This document shows positions 42,111 to 51,391 of a stretch of 64,000 nt of DNA, piece by piece. Numbering within the stretch: the first letter of the stretch is position 1; each line of letters begins with the position of its first letter. The position numbers and the translations under genes are program-made. Source of the stretch: Melghiribacillus thermohalophilus (GTDB taxonomy: Bacteria > Bacillota > Bacilli > Bacillales > Alkalibacillaceae). The notes below the pieces were generated by a model. That model saw only the letters and a program-made list of their open reading frames with translations. It ran no database searches and was not told the origin of the DNA. The DNA lies in NCBI RefSeq assembly GCF_004342905.1, contig NZ_SMAN01000002.1, positions 1 to 64,000 of the forward strand. Direction: 5' to 3'.

Positions 42111-43406
42111 TTAATGGGGAAGAAAGATCAGCTGATACAGAAACAGCAAGGCAAGTATATAAAGAAGCCAGTGTACGTCCTTCCATTTCCCTTTAACAAT
42201 CTTCATTAAAGGATAGGAGATAAATCCAAAGGCGATTCCGGTAGCAATACTGGATGTTAGAGGCATGGTTAATAGGATTAGGAATGAAGGAAACGCTTCA
42301 TCAAACTGATCCCAGTTAATTTTTGCAATGTTAACCATCATCATGCTTCCCACCATAATTAATGCCGGTGCCGTTATCGCTGATACTCCGGAGACCGCCC
42401 CGATCAGTGGGCTGAAAAAGGCGGCGAATACAAAAAGGACAGCGACGGTTAACGAGGTAAGACCTGTTCTGCCGCCAGCAGCCACACCTGAAGATGATTC
42501 AATGTATGCACTTGTCGGGCTTGTACCGAACATAGCTCCTGCAGTAGTTGCCACGGAATCAGCCAGCAATGCCTGACGAACCCGCGGCATGTTACCGTCC
42601 TTCATTAATCCGGCCTGCTGAGCGACACCAATCATGGTACCGGTTGTATCAAATATGGTTACAAGCAAAAAAGAAAAAACGACACTATACAGACTATACT
42701 GAATCACATCGCCTATTGCTTCAAAAGGGTTTAAAATGATCAGCCCCTCAGACAGGGAGGGATAGGAAACAATGTTTTCAAATTCCAGTTGCCCGGTAAA
42801 ATAGGCAATGATTCCTGTTGCAATCATACCGAAAAACAGGGCACCTTTTACCTTTAATGCCATCAATAAAATGGTGATCAAAAGTCCGATTAAAGCCAGA
42901 ATGACCGAATCATCCTTCAGATTGCCAAGGGTAACTAGATTCGTAGGGTGATCACCAACAATTCCGGTTAACCGCAGACCGATAAAAGAAATAAACAGCC
43001 CAATTCCTGCTGCGATTCCATGTTTTAAATTCTGAGGAATGGCTTCAATCAAAATCTGGCGGAATGGGGTTAGTGATAAAATGATAAAAAGCATACCTGC
43101 CACAAATACAGCTGAGAAAGCAACTTCGTAAGTGATCTGATGATGGTTGACGACAGAATAAGCGAAATAAGCATTTAAACCCATTCCTGGTGCGATGGCA
43201 ATCGGGTAATTGGCTGCAATAGCCATCCACAGTGTACCTAAAATGGTTGCGATAACGGTTGCTGTAAACACTTGATCAAAAGGGACGCCTGCATCATGAA
43301 GAATAATCGGATTGACCACGATGATATAGACCATGGTTAAGAAAGTCGTCATCCCTGCCATTAATTCGGTTTTGATGGTTGTGCCGTGCTGATTCAGCTT
43401 AAACAT
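42111..43406 (-). CDS. NCS2 family purine permease (guanine/hypoxanthine, PbuG-like)
   Basis: A 431-residue membrane protein with 12-14 helices of the AzgA-like branch of nucleobase:cation symporters. NYPIAIAPGMGLNAYFAYSV, LVTIFDTTGTMIGVAQQAGL and GTSPTSAYIESSSGVAAGGRTG are the substrate and ion site signatures. B. subtilis PbuG and PbuO are the models for hypoxanthine/guanine uptake. Two PurBox-like sequences lie in its promoter region, which supports purine transport and PurR control. CAGGAGGATTT precedes the ATG. Confidence 0.9.
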   Translation of the reverse strand: MFKLNQHGTTIKTELMAGMTTFLTMVYIIVVNPIILHDAGVPFDQVFTATVIATILGTLWMAIAANYPIAIAPGMGLNAYFAYSVVNHHQITYEVAFSAVFVAGMLFIILSLTPFRQILIEAIPQNLKHGIAAGIGLFISFIGLRLTGIVGDHPTNLVTLGNLKDDSVILALIGLLITILLMALKVKGALFFGMIATGIIAYFTGQLEFENIVSYPSLSEGLIILNPFEAIGDVIQYSLYSVVFSFLLVTIFDTTGTMIGVAQQAGLMKDGNMPRVRQALLADSVATTAGAMFGTSPTSAYIESSSGVAAGGRTGLTSLTVAVLFVFAAFFSPLIGAVSGVSAITAPALIMVGSMMMVNIAKINWDQFDEAFPSFLILLTMPLTSSIATGIAFGFISYPLMKIVKGKWKDVHWLLYILALLFLYQLIFLPH

Positions 43407-43422
43407 ATAAATCCTCCTGTCT

Positions 43423-43465
43423 AAACACGAACATTTATATTACATTTAATTATAATATTCGTTAA
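43423..43465 (-). promoter_or_regulatory. pair of inverted PurBox-like PurR sites at the purine permease promoter
   Basis: AAACACGAACATT at 43423-43435 on the plus strand and ATTAACGAATATT on the minus strand around 43453-43466 each match the Bacillus PurBox AWWWCCGAACWWT at 11 of 13 positions and point toward each other. The second one overlaps TATTAT/TATAAT, a possible -10 of the permease gene. Confidence 0.55.
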
Positions 43466-43707
43466 TCAATCGAAATTCAACAGATATCATAAAAATTTCA
43501 ACCAGGGATCATCATTTTTGGACAGATGTTCTCAAATCAACAGCTTATTGAACCATGTATGCAACTTTTAGCTCGCGACTTTCGTCTAAAAAATTTGTCA
43601 GAATTTTTATACTTGAAAAATATATGTAATATAATTGAAGGGAGGCAGGTGCTCCTCGCCTTGCTTATTGAAAAAAAGATTTCTAAATGATCATGGGGGT
43701 CATTCAA

Positions 43708-45771
43708 ATGAAAATAGCAAAAATTGCCATACACTATATTCTGGGGGTTATTGGAATACTGGCCATCAGTGTAGCTCCGGATGTGATCCGGACATACGGA
43801 GTATATGATGCGTGGGCATATGTGAAAGAATTTTTCCAATTTGTAAAAGCTTTTGTTCAGCCTGAATCGTGGGTGTTTTTATATAAGGACCATCCGCAGC
43901 CGATACTGGAATTTCTCTGGGATCCGTATGTTTACTCTTTGCAAATTTTACTTGGTGCCATTTTTCTTGGATTTTTTCTAGCGTTTATGTTGGCCATGCT
44001 TACGGTGTTTTCGCCGCCTGTGATCCGGTTAACCGTAAGGCGGATTCTGGACATACTGGAATCTGTTCCAGATGTTATGATCGCCTTTTTTCTTCAATTT
44101 TTTACGGTTTATGTTTTCAAAAAAACCGGGGTATTTTTGTTTGATTTTGTATCCCTGGGAGAAGATGAGCCGATTTATCTGGCGCCGATCATTACACTTG
44201 CCATTTTGCCAATGATTTCTTTATTTAAAGTTCTGCTTCTGTTCATTGAAGAAGAGTTGATGAAACATTATGTGGAATTTGCCAGAAGCAAAGGCGTTAA
44301 AAAGGCGGGAGTGCTATTTGTTCATGTGTTGAGGAATGTGGTGCCGAGTACGTTTTATCATGGGAAGATTATTTTATGGGGTGCTTTATCATCGCTGTTT
44401 ATCGTGGAAACGCTGTTTAACATGAAAGGGATCACGTATTACATGACTCATGATTTCCGCCCGATGGTTATTGCTGTATCATTACTGATGATATTTACTC
44501 CGTTTTTTATTTTTTACCAGATTATAGACGCTCTCCTTTCAGCTGACCGCCTGCAGGGTGTTCCGATCCAGATGAGCAGGCCGGCGGTAAAAGATCGGTT
44601 TAAACAAACGTTTGATCAACAGGCTTTTTCGCGGTGGTTAAAATCTCTTTCTTTGAAAAACCTGTTTCGCTCCATCCATGTGTTTCGTTTGGCAGGCTGG
44701 ATCGTCCATCTCTGGTTTACGCATATGAAAAATATAAAATTTGCAGCCGGTTTTACATTTCTGTTTGGATTGACGGTATATAGTTTGGTCTATTCTCTAG
44801 TTACCGGAAGTGCCGTTAAACAGGTCATGTTTTTAAAAAATGAAGAGGGAAAAATTATTTCAGGGCCCCCCCACCCTCCGTCTTCAGCATTCTGGTTTGG
44901 ATCTGATCGGTTTGGCTACAGTATTTTCGATCAGATTATTGTCGGAGCTAAATACACCCTTTTCTTTGCCTTTTTAATTGCGATGTTGCGCATTCTGTTA
45001 GGATTTTTGTTCAGTCTGATCTATGCTTTTAAATGGAAGCCATCCGTCCAAAAATGGGCTGAAAAAATAGTGGATTCCATTCATTTTTTGCCCCTCAGTG
45101 TCATAGCGCTTCTGTTGCTGGAGCCGATTTTAATTGGTATGAATTCTGAATGGGTATATCCATTCTGGGAGAGGGTATGGTTAGAGACGTTCATTCTAAC
45201 GATTCTTGTCGTGCCTTTAACAACGATCTTAATTGGAAATGAAATGAAGCTCATCATGAAACAGGAGTTTATTTCCAGTGCCAGAATCCTTGGGGGAGGA
45301 CCGCTTCATCTCATGAGAACCCACATTTTTCCTCATTTAGGACCGAGGCTGATGGTTTTGTTTGGACAGCAGTTTATTCAGGTATTGCTCATTTTTGTAC
45401 ATTTAGGTGTCTTTAGTCTTTTTTTCGGTGGAACCGTTAAAACCACTGGCCTGTTTAAAGATCCTCCCCGCTCGTTTACCATGGAATGGTCAGGGTTAAT
45501 CGGCTCCATGAGGGATGCTCTGATGACAGGAAAATACTGGATGGTGTTATTTGTACTACTTGCGTTTATGGTTTCTATCATCGCCATGCAATTGATCATT
45601 CAGGGAGTTAAGGAAATCCAGCAGGTCAAAGTGGGGGTGTCCTATAAACACCTGGAGAAGAGAAATAGAAGGCAGAAAACAGAGGGGCAGGAAGGAAAAA
45701 AGGCTATTGTGGGGGCAGAAGACGGTTTTACATTTGTGGACCAATCCCGGGTCAAACAACATGAATCATAA
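43708..45771 (+). CDS. fused double ABC permease, peptide/nickel (DppB-DppC) type
   Basis: A 687-residue membrane protein made of two BPD_transp_1 permease modules in one chain. The first (about 70-295) has the EAA loop EFARSKGVKKAGVLFVHVLRN, DppB-like; a basic linker of about 80 residues follows; the second (about 395-640) has SSARILGGGPLHLMRTHIFP, DppC-like, preceded by FWFGSDRFGYSIFDQIIVGA, a DppC landmark. No ATP-binding or substrate-binding gene is adjacent, so its partners must be elsewhere. GGGGG eight bases before the ATG at 43708 gives the start. Confidence 0.82.
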   Translation: MKIAKIAIHYILGVIGILAISVAPDVIRTYGVYDAWAYVKEFFQFVKAFVQPESWVFLYKDHPQPILEFLWDPYVYSLQILLGAIFLGFFLAFMLAMLTVFSPPVIRLTVRRILDILESVPDVMIAFFLQFFTVYVFKKTGVFLFDFVSLGEDEPIYLAPIITLAILPMISLFKVLLLFIEEELMKHYVEFARSKGVKKAGVLFVHVLRNVVPSTFYHGKIILWGALSSLFIVETLFNMKGITYYMTHDFRPMVIAVSLLMIFTPFFIFYQIIDALLSADRLQGVPIQMSRPAVKDRFKQTFDQQAFSRWLKSLSLKNLFRSIHVFRLAGWIVHLWFTHMKNIKFAAGFTFLFGLTVYSLVYSLVTGSAVKQVMFLKNEEGKIISGPPHPPSSAFWFGSDRFGYSIFDQIIVGAKYTLFFAFLIAMLRILLGFLFSLIYAFKWKPSVQKWAEKIVDSIHFLPLSVIALLLLEPILIGMNSEWVYPFWERVWLETFILTILVVPLTTILIGNEMKLIMKQEFISSARILGGGPLHLMRTHIFPHLGPRLMVLFGQQFIQVLLIFVHLGVFSLFFGGTVKTTGLFKDPPRSFTMEWSGLIGSMRDALMTGKYWMVLFVLLAFMVSIIAMQLIIQGVKEIQQVKVGVSYKHLEKRNRRQKTEGQEGKKAIVGAEDGFTFVDQSRVKQHES

Positions 45772-45909
45772 TCGACGGCGAACTATCTGAACTGGTTGGA
45801 ACCACTTATTTCGATATGCGGGCTTCAATGTTTTGTGATGCAAACGCTTCTAAAAAGCTGTTTTCCTGTTGAATTCTGTAAGAGTTCTCCATGCTAAGTT
45901 CTGGTATGT

Positions 45910-45936
45910 TTGAATAAATGGGGAATATGTTACAAT
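45910..45936 (+). promoter_or_regulatory. promoter of ywhD
   Basis: TTGAAT at 45910-45915 and an extended -10, TGTTACAAT, ending at 45936. The 15-base spacing is short but the TGn extension compensates. Confidence 0.45.
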
Positions 45937-45963
45937 GAGTGGTGAAAAGGAGGCTGGGCGAAA

Positions 45964-46494
45964 ATGAAAGATTTTTTCGAGAATAATAAAAAAGACAAAC
46001 CATCTAAATCATTTACGATTATAAAAGATGATGCAACCGACGGTCACGGCGGATATGGAGTCGGGGCGGTCAGTCTTGAAAATATGTCCCCTGTCATTGT
46101 TGATCCTAATGAAAACAAGGCTTATGTAGACATGGGTGCCATGCACGCCCGCAGTGCTGTTGAAAAGCGGGTAAAATTTTTAACCGATAAGAACGAAGTG
46201 CCGAATGGCAAATTATACTGGATTGCGTGGGTCACGGTGGAACGTTCAGATAAAGGCCCATATTATCATGGGGTAGCAGCCAGTGAAATGCTCATTGACC
46301 ATGAGATTCGGCGGGGATACAAATTGCTTCCAGAACATGTGAATCATATGGACAAATCATTAAAGGGTCGAGTAGTTGTAGAACATATGGATGATCATTC
46401 CAGAAAACTTCTCGGCCAGTTTTTGAGGGAGTTTAATCCGGAAATGTGGAACAATTCATCGGAAGAGTTAAAAAAATCATTTCCGGAAGAGTGA
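45964..46494 (+). CDS. ywhD: YwhD family protein
   Basis: A 176-residue soluble protein matching YwhD. Conserved stretches are KSFTIIKDDATDGHGGYGVG, DMGAMHARSAVEKRVKF and WIAWVTVER. Function unknown. AAAAGGAGGCTGGGCG precedes the ATG. It sits between the fused permease and the PBP gene and ends in a terminator. Confidence 0.88.
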   Translation: MKDFFENNKKDKPSKSFTIIKDDATDGHGGYGVGAVSLENMSPVIVDPNENKAYVDMGAMHARSAVEKRVKFLTDKNEVPNGKLYWIAWVTVERSDKGPYYHGVAASEMLIDHEIRRGYKLLPEHVNHMDKSLKGRVVVEHMDDHSRKLLGQFLREFNPEMWNNSSEELKKSFPEE

Positions 46495-46601
46495 AAAAGT
46501 TTGAACGAATTGTGAACATTTTTTTATCATGTTGAGCTTTCTTGCTCAACTTTGTAAAATGGATATTACATGGGTTACACTTGTTTACTAGGACAAAGAG
46601 A

Positions 46602-46632
46602 GGGTCGGCAGCGTGGGGCCGACCTTTTTCTT
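46602..46632 (+). terminator. terminator of ywhD
   Basis: GGTCGGC at 46603-46609 pairs with GCCGACC at 46618-46624, followed by TTTTTC. A second GC-rich hairpin at about 46637-46663 (AAAACC...GGTTTTT) probably serves pbpG on the other strand. Confidence 0.75.
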
Positions 46633-46683
46633 TACTCTAAAACCGGGGAAAACCCGGGGTTTTTCGCTATTGTAAACGTCTGA

Positions 46684-48756
46684 TTAGAACAACCAGTCAA
46701 AAATGGATCTCCATCCTCTTTTTTTCTCCTGTTTCTCTCTGGATTTTTGTCCGTCAGGGATACGGTCTTCTTCTTTGAGACCCTCCTCCGGAACGTGTTC
46801 ATCACAGCGACTGCGGGGTTCAGTCCCTTCGATAAAAAAAGTGAGCCTTCTGTTTGGACAATGTTTGGTGGCGATTTTTCCTGTCTGAGGGTCTATGTAA
46901 ACACCTGTGACTCCTTCGGGGGGACGAAACACGTCAATCGGTAAATCTTCATGGGCCTTTTCCATATAGGCGGCCCAGATTTCTTTGGCATACCCCTTTT
47001 CTTCTACTTTTGTCATCTCCTGGTTTTTGTCATACCCGGTCCAGATAGCTGTTACAAGCTGGGGGGTAAATCCGATCATCCAGCTGTCGGAATTGGTCGT
47101 TCCAGACTTTCCCGCATATGTCCGGGTCAACATATGATTAATCGATGCCCCTGTTACACTGCTGTATCCATTTAAACTTTCATCAAAAATTCCTGTCATC
47201 ATATGGGTGAGTACATAAGTCACCTGAGGATCCAGAACTTGTTCAGGTTTAGAATCCTCCCTTGAATAAATGACCTTACCTCTATGGTTTGTGATTTTCG
47301 TAACCGTATGGGGGATAACCTGTTTTCCATTATTGGCCAACTTACTATAGGCCTCTGTCATTTCCAGTACGGAAACAGACGCTGTTCCCAGTGCGAGGGA
47401 AGGAACAGCCGGAAGGTCACTTCGGATTCCAAAGGTCCTGGCTGTTTCAACAAGGGTTTCCGGCTTTAAAAATAAGTTCGTTTTAACTGCATAAATGTTA
47501 TCTGACAATGCGAGAGCCTGGGTCATCGTGATGGGGGCATAGGCATAGTAACCGTTGTAATTGGACGGCTGATATGTTTGTCCATTTTCAAGCTGAAAAT
47601 AGGTTGGCTTACTCATTAGGGACGTGACAGGAGTATATCCGTTTTTTAATGCTGCATAGTATAAAAATGGCTTAAAGGTGGAACCTGCCATTCTTTTTGC
47701 CTGAATAGCCCGATTATACGGGGATTTATCATAGTTTCTACCGCCCACAAGAGCTTGTATAGCTCCGGTCTCGGGGTCCATGCTCACACCGGCAATCTGG
47801 ATGGAAGATTCTTGATCAATGGTTTGTTCAATCGTCTTTTCCAGCTCACTTTGCCGATCTACATCCAGTGTGGTATAAATATGATATCCTCCAGTATAAA
47901 GTTCTTCTTTTGTTACACTCAGTATATTCATCGCTTCCCTGACCACAGCGTCCTGAAAGTAGGGAGCCACTTCCTCCACGTCCCTTTTTTCTGGTTCTAT
48001 AATGATTTTTTTAGCCAGTGCCTGTTGATATTCTTTAGCTGTTATCACACCATGCTCATGCATTTGTTTCAGGATCATGCGCTGCCTTTGAATGGCATGT
48101 TCCGGGTAAAGGATAGGAGAATAGTAGCTTGGTCCTTTTGGGATGGCAACCAGTAAAGCGGCTTCTTCCAGAGTCAGTTCATCGGCATGTTTGTCAAAAT
48201 AATAGCGGCTTGCAGCTTCAATGCCGTAGTTTCCGTGGCCAAAGTAGATTGTATTTAAATATCCTTCAAAAATACGGTCCTTGTCATAAAACATTTCCAG
48301 CCGTATGGTGTGGATGGCTTCTTTTAATTTCCTTTCCCATGTTTTTTCATGATTTAAATAGAGATTTCTGGCATACTGCTGGGTAATGGTGCTGGCACCT
48401 TGAATCTTGTCCATGGCCAGTATGTTTTTCCCAACGGCTGCAACAATCCGTTTGAAGTCAAATCCGTTGTGTTCATAAAAATGCTGGTCTTCCGTAACAA
48501 TAAAAGCTTTTTTTAAATAGGGGGAAATGTCATCCAGTTCCACCCAGTATCTGCTTTCATTTCCGTGCTTGACACCGATCACTTGTTCTTTTCCGGCAAA
48601 AATAACCGTATTTTGCTCACTGGTCAGTGACGGGGGGCCCTGAAGATATAAGGAAAAATAAAGGCCGGCAATAAACAACGCAATCAAAACGATGGATGAT
48701 GCTCCAATATATAACACCCAGGGCAGTGTCCTTTTGAGTAATCGAACGAATGCCAT
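46684..48756 (-). CDS. pbpG: class A penicillin-binding protein PbpG/YwhE-like
   Basis: A bifunctional transglycosylase-transpeptidase, 690 residues, like PBP2d of B. subtilis, which acts in spore peptidoglycan synthesis. After one membrane helix (about 12-40) the GT51 domain shows EDQHFYEHNGFD with catalytic Glu89 and QGASTITQQYARNL; the transpeptidase has Ser359 in AGSTFKPF, an SDN motif in LSDNIYAVK and KSGTT. GGGGAGGG before ATG at 48756 sets the start; the frame continues upstream to 48789. Monocistronic, divergent from speE. Confidence 0.9.
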   Translation of the reverse strand: MAFVRLLKRTLPWVLYIGASSIVLIALFIAGLYFSLYLQGPPSLTSEQNTVIFAGKEQVIGVKHGNESRYWVELDDISPYLKKAFIVTEDQHFYEHNGFDFKRIVAAVGKNILAMDKIQGASTITQQYARNLYLNHEKTWERKLKEAIHTIRLEMFYDKDRIFEGYLNTIYFGHGNYGIEAASRYYFDKHADELTLEEAALLVAIPKGPSYYSPILYPEHAIQRQRMILKQMHEHGVITAKEYQQALAKKIIIEPEKRDVEEVAPYFQDAVVREAMNILSVTKEELYTGGYHIYTTLDVDRQSELEKTIEQTIDQESSIQIAGVSMDPETGAIQALVGGRNYDKSPYNRAIQAKRMAGSTFKPFLYYAALKNGYTPVTSLMSKPTYFQLENGQTYQPSNYNGYYAYAPITMTQALALSDNIYAVKTNLFLKPETLVETARTFGIRSDLPAVPSLALGTASVSVLEMTEAYSKLANNGKQVIPHTVTKITNHRGKVIYSREDSKPEQVLDPQVTYVLTHMMTGIFDESLNGYSSVTGASINHMLTRTYAGKSGTTNSDSWMIGFTPQLVTAIWTGYDKNQEMTKVEEKGYAKEIWAAYMEKAHEDLPIDVFRPPEGVTGVYIDPQTGKIATKHCPNRRLTFFIEGTEPRSRCDEHVPEEGLKEEDRIPDGQKSREKQEKKRGWRSIFDWLF

Positions 48757-48958
48757 GCTGGTCCCTCCCCTGATCGTCAGACAGAACACGTACTTTTAAC
48801 AGTATGGAACGAATTCCATGATTTTAAACCTGTGCAGACTTCAATTTTAAAAAGAGGCTTAACATTTCCTCTGAATTTCTCTATAATTTGATTGTTTCTT
48901 AGCGTTACGTAAACACTAAATGCTAAACATACATGTTAACTTGAAAGGAAGATTGACC

Positions 48959-49786
48959 ATGGGATTATGGTTTACAGAAAAACAGACCGAGAACTTCGGG
49001 ATTACGGCCAAAATTAAACGGACTCTTCATACCGAACAGACTGATTTTCAGAAGCTGGAGATGTATGAAACGGAAGAATGGGGCAACATGCTTGTTCTGG
49101 ATGAGATGGTGATGACGACCCAGAAGGATGAATTTGTCTATCATGAGATGATGGCCCACATTCCTCTTTTTACCCATCCGAATCCCAAACATGTACTGGT
49201 TGTTGGCGGAGGGGACGGGGGTGTCATCCGTGAAATATTAAAACACCCATCAGTAGAAAAGGCCACACTTGTAGAAATTGATGGGAAAGTCATCGAATAT
49301 AGCAAAAAGTATTTGCCGGAAATCGCCGGGAAACTGGACGATGACAGAGTGGAAGTCAAAATTGACGACGGATTTTTGCATATTGCCCAGAGTGAAAAAG
49401 CCTACGATGTGATTCTCGTAGATTCCACTGAACCGGTGGGGCCGGCGGTAAATCTGTTTACAAGGGGATTTTACGCTGGTATATCTAAAGCCCTGAAAGC
49501 CGACGGGATTTTTGTAGCCCAGAGTGACAATCCGTGGTTCAAAGGAGAGCTGATTCGCCAGGTATTTCAGGATGTAAAGGAAATTTTCCCGATTACCCGG
49601 CTGTATACTGCCAATATCCCAACTTATCCGAGCGGACTGTGGACCTTTACCATGGGCAGCAAAATTTATGATCCATTGAAAGTCAAAGATGACCGCTTTC
49701 ATGACGTAAATACGAAATATTACACCCGTGAAATCCATCATGCGGCGTTTGCTCTGCCTAAATTCGTGAAGGATTTAACGGAATAG
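48959..49786 (+). CDS. speE: spermidine synthase
   Basis: Transfers an aminopropyl group from decarboxylated S-adenosylmethionine to putrescine. The 275-residue protein has [15 protein letters not shown] (cosubstrate loop), [23 protein letters not shown] and [12 protein letters not shown], all family markers. GAAAGGAAG lies before the ATG at 48959. speB follows 13 bases later, giving the conserved speE-speB polyamine operon of Bacillus. Confidence 0.95.
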   Translation: MGLWFTEKQTENFGITAKIKRTLHTEQTDFQKLEMYETEEWGNMLVLDEMVMTTQKDEFVYHEMMAHIPLFTHPNPKHVLVVGGGDGGVIREILKHPSVEKATLVEIDGKVIEYSKKYLPEIAGKLDDDRVEVKIDDGFLHIAQSEKAYDVILVDSTEPVGPAVNLFTRGFYAGISKALKADGIFVAQSDNPWFKGELIRQVFQDVKEIFPITRLYTANIPTYPSGLWTFTMGSKIYDPLKVKDDRFHDVNTKYYTREIHHAAFALPKFVKDLTE

Positions 49787-49799
49787 GGGGATTGTGACC

Positions 49800-50672
49800 A
49801 TGCGGTTTGATGAAGGCTACTCAGGCAAGGTATTTATTATGAGCCGTCCTTCTTATGAAGAGGCGGATGCTATTATTTACGGCATGCCGATGGACTGGAC
49901 GGTCAGTTTTCGTCCAGGTTCCCGTTTTGGTCCGAACCGGATTCGGGAAGCATCCATTGGCCTCGAGGAGTACAGCCCATACATGGACAGGCATTTAGAA
50001 GAAATTCATTACTATGACGCCGGGGACATTCCTTTGCCCTTTGGAAATCCGGAGCGGAGCCTTGATATGATCCGGGATTATGTAAGGAAAATTCTCGCCA
50101 TGGATAAGTTTCCCCTTGGACTGGGCGGAGAGCACCTGGTGACATGGCCCATTGTTCAGGCCGTCTATGAGAAATATCCGGACATGGCACTCATCCATAT
50201 TGATGCCCATGCTGATCTCAGACTGGAGTATGAAGGGGAGGAGCTCTCCCATTCCACGCCTGTCCGAAAAATTTGTGAACTGATCGGACCGGAAAATGTG
50301 TATTCCTTTGGCATCCGTTCCGGAATGCGGGAAGAATTTGAGTATGCCAGAACTAGCGGGATGTATATGGCAAAATATGATGTGGCTGAGCCATTGCGGA
50401 AGGTAATGCCGTCTCTACAAGGAAGAAATGTCTATGTGACCATTGACATTGACGTGCTGGACCCGGCCTTTGCCCCTGGAACCGGAACAGCTGAAGCAGG
50501 TGGGATTTCTTCCCGTGAGCTGCTGGAGGCTATTCGGCTGATTGCGAAATCCGATGTCCGGGTGATCGGAGCGGACCTGGTGGAGGTTGCGCCGGCCTAT
50601 GACCCGACGGAAAAAACACCGATTGCAGCCAGTAAATTTGTCCGGGAAATGATCCTCGGCTGGGTGAAATAG
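49800..50672 (+). CDS. speB: agmatinase (ureohydrolase)
   Basis: Hydrolyses agmatine to putrescine and urea, feeding the preceding spermidine synthase. The 290 residues contain the binuclear manganese motifs GGEHLVTWP, IDAHADLR and IDIDVLDPAFAPGTGTAEAGG. The ATG at 49800 (MRFDEGYSGKVF) follows GGGG by nine bases and matches the N terminus of B. subtilis SpeB; an ATG two codons earlier is in frame. A terminator follows. Confidence 0.95.
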   Translation: MRFDEGYSGKVFIMSRPSYEEADAIIYGMPMDWTVSFRPGSRFGPNRIREASIGLEEYSPYMDRHLEEIHYYDAGDIPLPFGNPERSLDMIRDYVRKILAMDKFPLGLGGEHLVTWPIVQAVYEKYPDMALIHIDAHADLRLEYEGEELSHSTPVRKICELIGPENVYSFGIRSGMREEFEYARTSGMYMAKYDVAEPLRKVMPSLQGRNVYVTIDIDVLDPAFAPGTGTAEAGGISSRELLEAIRLIAKSDVRVIGADLVEVAPAYDPTEKTPIAASKFVREMILGWVK

Positions 50673-50715
50673 AAAAGGGGAACTTCTCGCTCGAAAGCAA
50701 GGAAGGATGAAGAAG

Positions 50716-50747
50716 ATACGGGAGATTCGATGCTCCCGTGTTTTTTA
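50716..50747 (+). terminator. terminator of the speEB operon
   Basis: ACGGGAG at 50718-50724 pairs with CTCCCGT at 50733-50739 and is followed by GTTTTTT. Confidence 0.85.
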
Positions 50748-50956
50748 TGGGGAGCCTGTTTGTGTCGGCGAGAGACAGGGATAGGATTTGTGTTGATTTT
50801 CCATAAAACAGTATGGAAGATGTTTTCCTCTGTAAACGTTTGCCGGGGAGATGGTTAGCAGGAAGGTTGAGAATTTTGGCTTGTATTTTTATAATGAATA
50901 AGTTAAGGTAAGGCGAACTTGAACGGATAAAATCGGTGGTTGAAGGAGAGAGAATC

Positions 50957-51388
50957 TTGGCCGGCACAAGAATAGAAAGTGTGGATATTGAACTGAAAAC
51001 GGTCATTCTGGATCAGGGCGAGAAGGAAGAAATGATCATTAAGCAAAAAGGGCGTTACTTTTTAAAGGATGGCACGGTGATCATTTTATTTGATGAAGAA
51101 GATGAAAATGGAGAGATGATTCAGACGATGATTACGATGCAATCCGAGCGGGCTGTTCTTAAGCGGTCCGGGAAAATTCGCATGAATCAACTGTTTAAGC
51201 CCGATCAAAAAACAGAAAGTGTTTATCATCATCCCTTCGGCAACATGTTGATGGAAACCTATACTGAACAGCTGACTTTTACGGAGGAGGACCGGCAGGG
51301 ATACCTCAGCATTGAGTACCAATTAAGCCTGAATGGACAGGAACCAAGAAAACATCAGCTGATGTTTACCTATAAGAAGGAGGTTTAA
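50957..51388 (+). CDS. ywiB: DUF1934 beta-barrel protein YwiB
   Basis: A 143-residue protein of the DUF1934 (calycin-like) family, all beta strands with SERAVLKRSGKIRMNQLF and GNMLMETYTEQLTF. Function unknown; it commonly precedes argS in Bacillaceae. The start is TTG at 50957, eight bases after AAGGAGAG; the frame upstream to 50936 lacks a ribosome binding site. argS begins three bases after its stop region, so the two are translationally linked. Confidence 0.82.
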   Translation: MAGTRIESVDIELKTVILDQGEKEEMIIKQKGRYFLKDGTVIILFDEEDENGEMIQTMITMQSERAVLKRSGKIRMNQLFKPDQKTESVYHHPFGNMLMETYTEQLTFTEEDRQGYLSIEYQLSLNGQEPRKHQLMFTYKKEV

Positions 51389-51391
51389 CCG

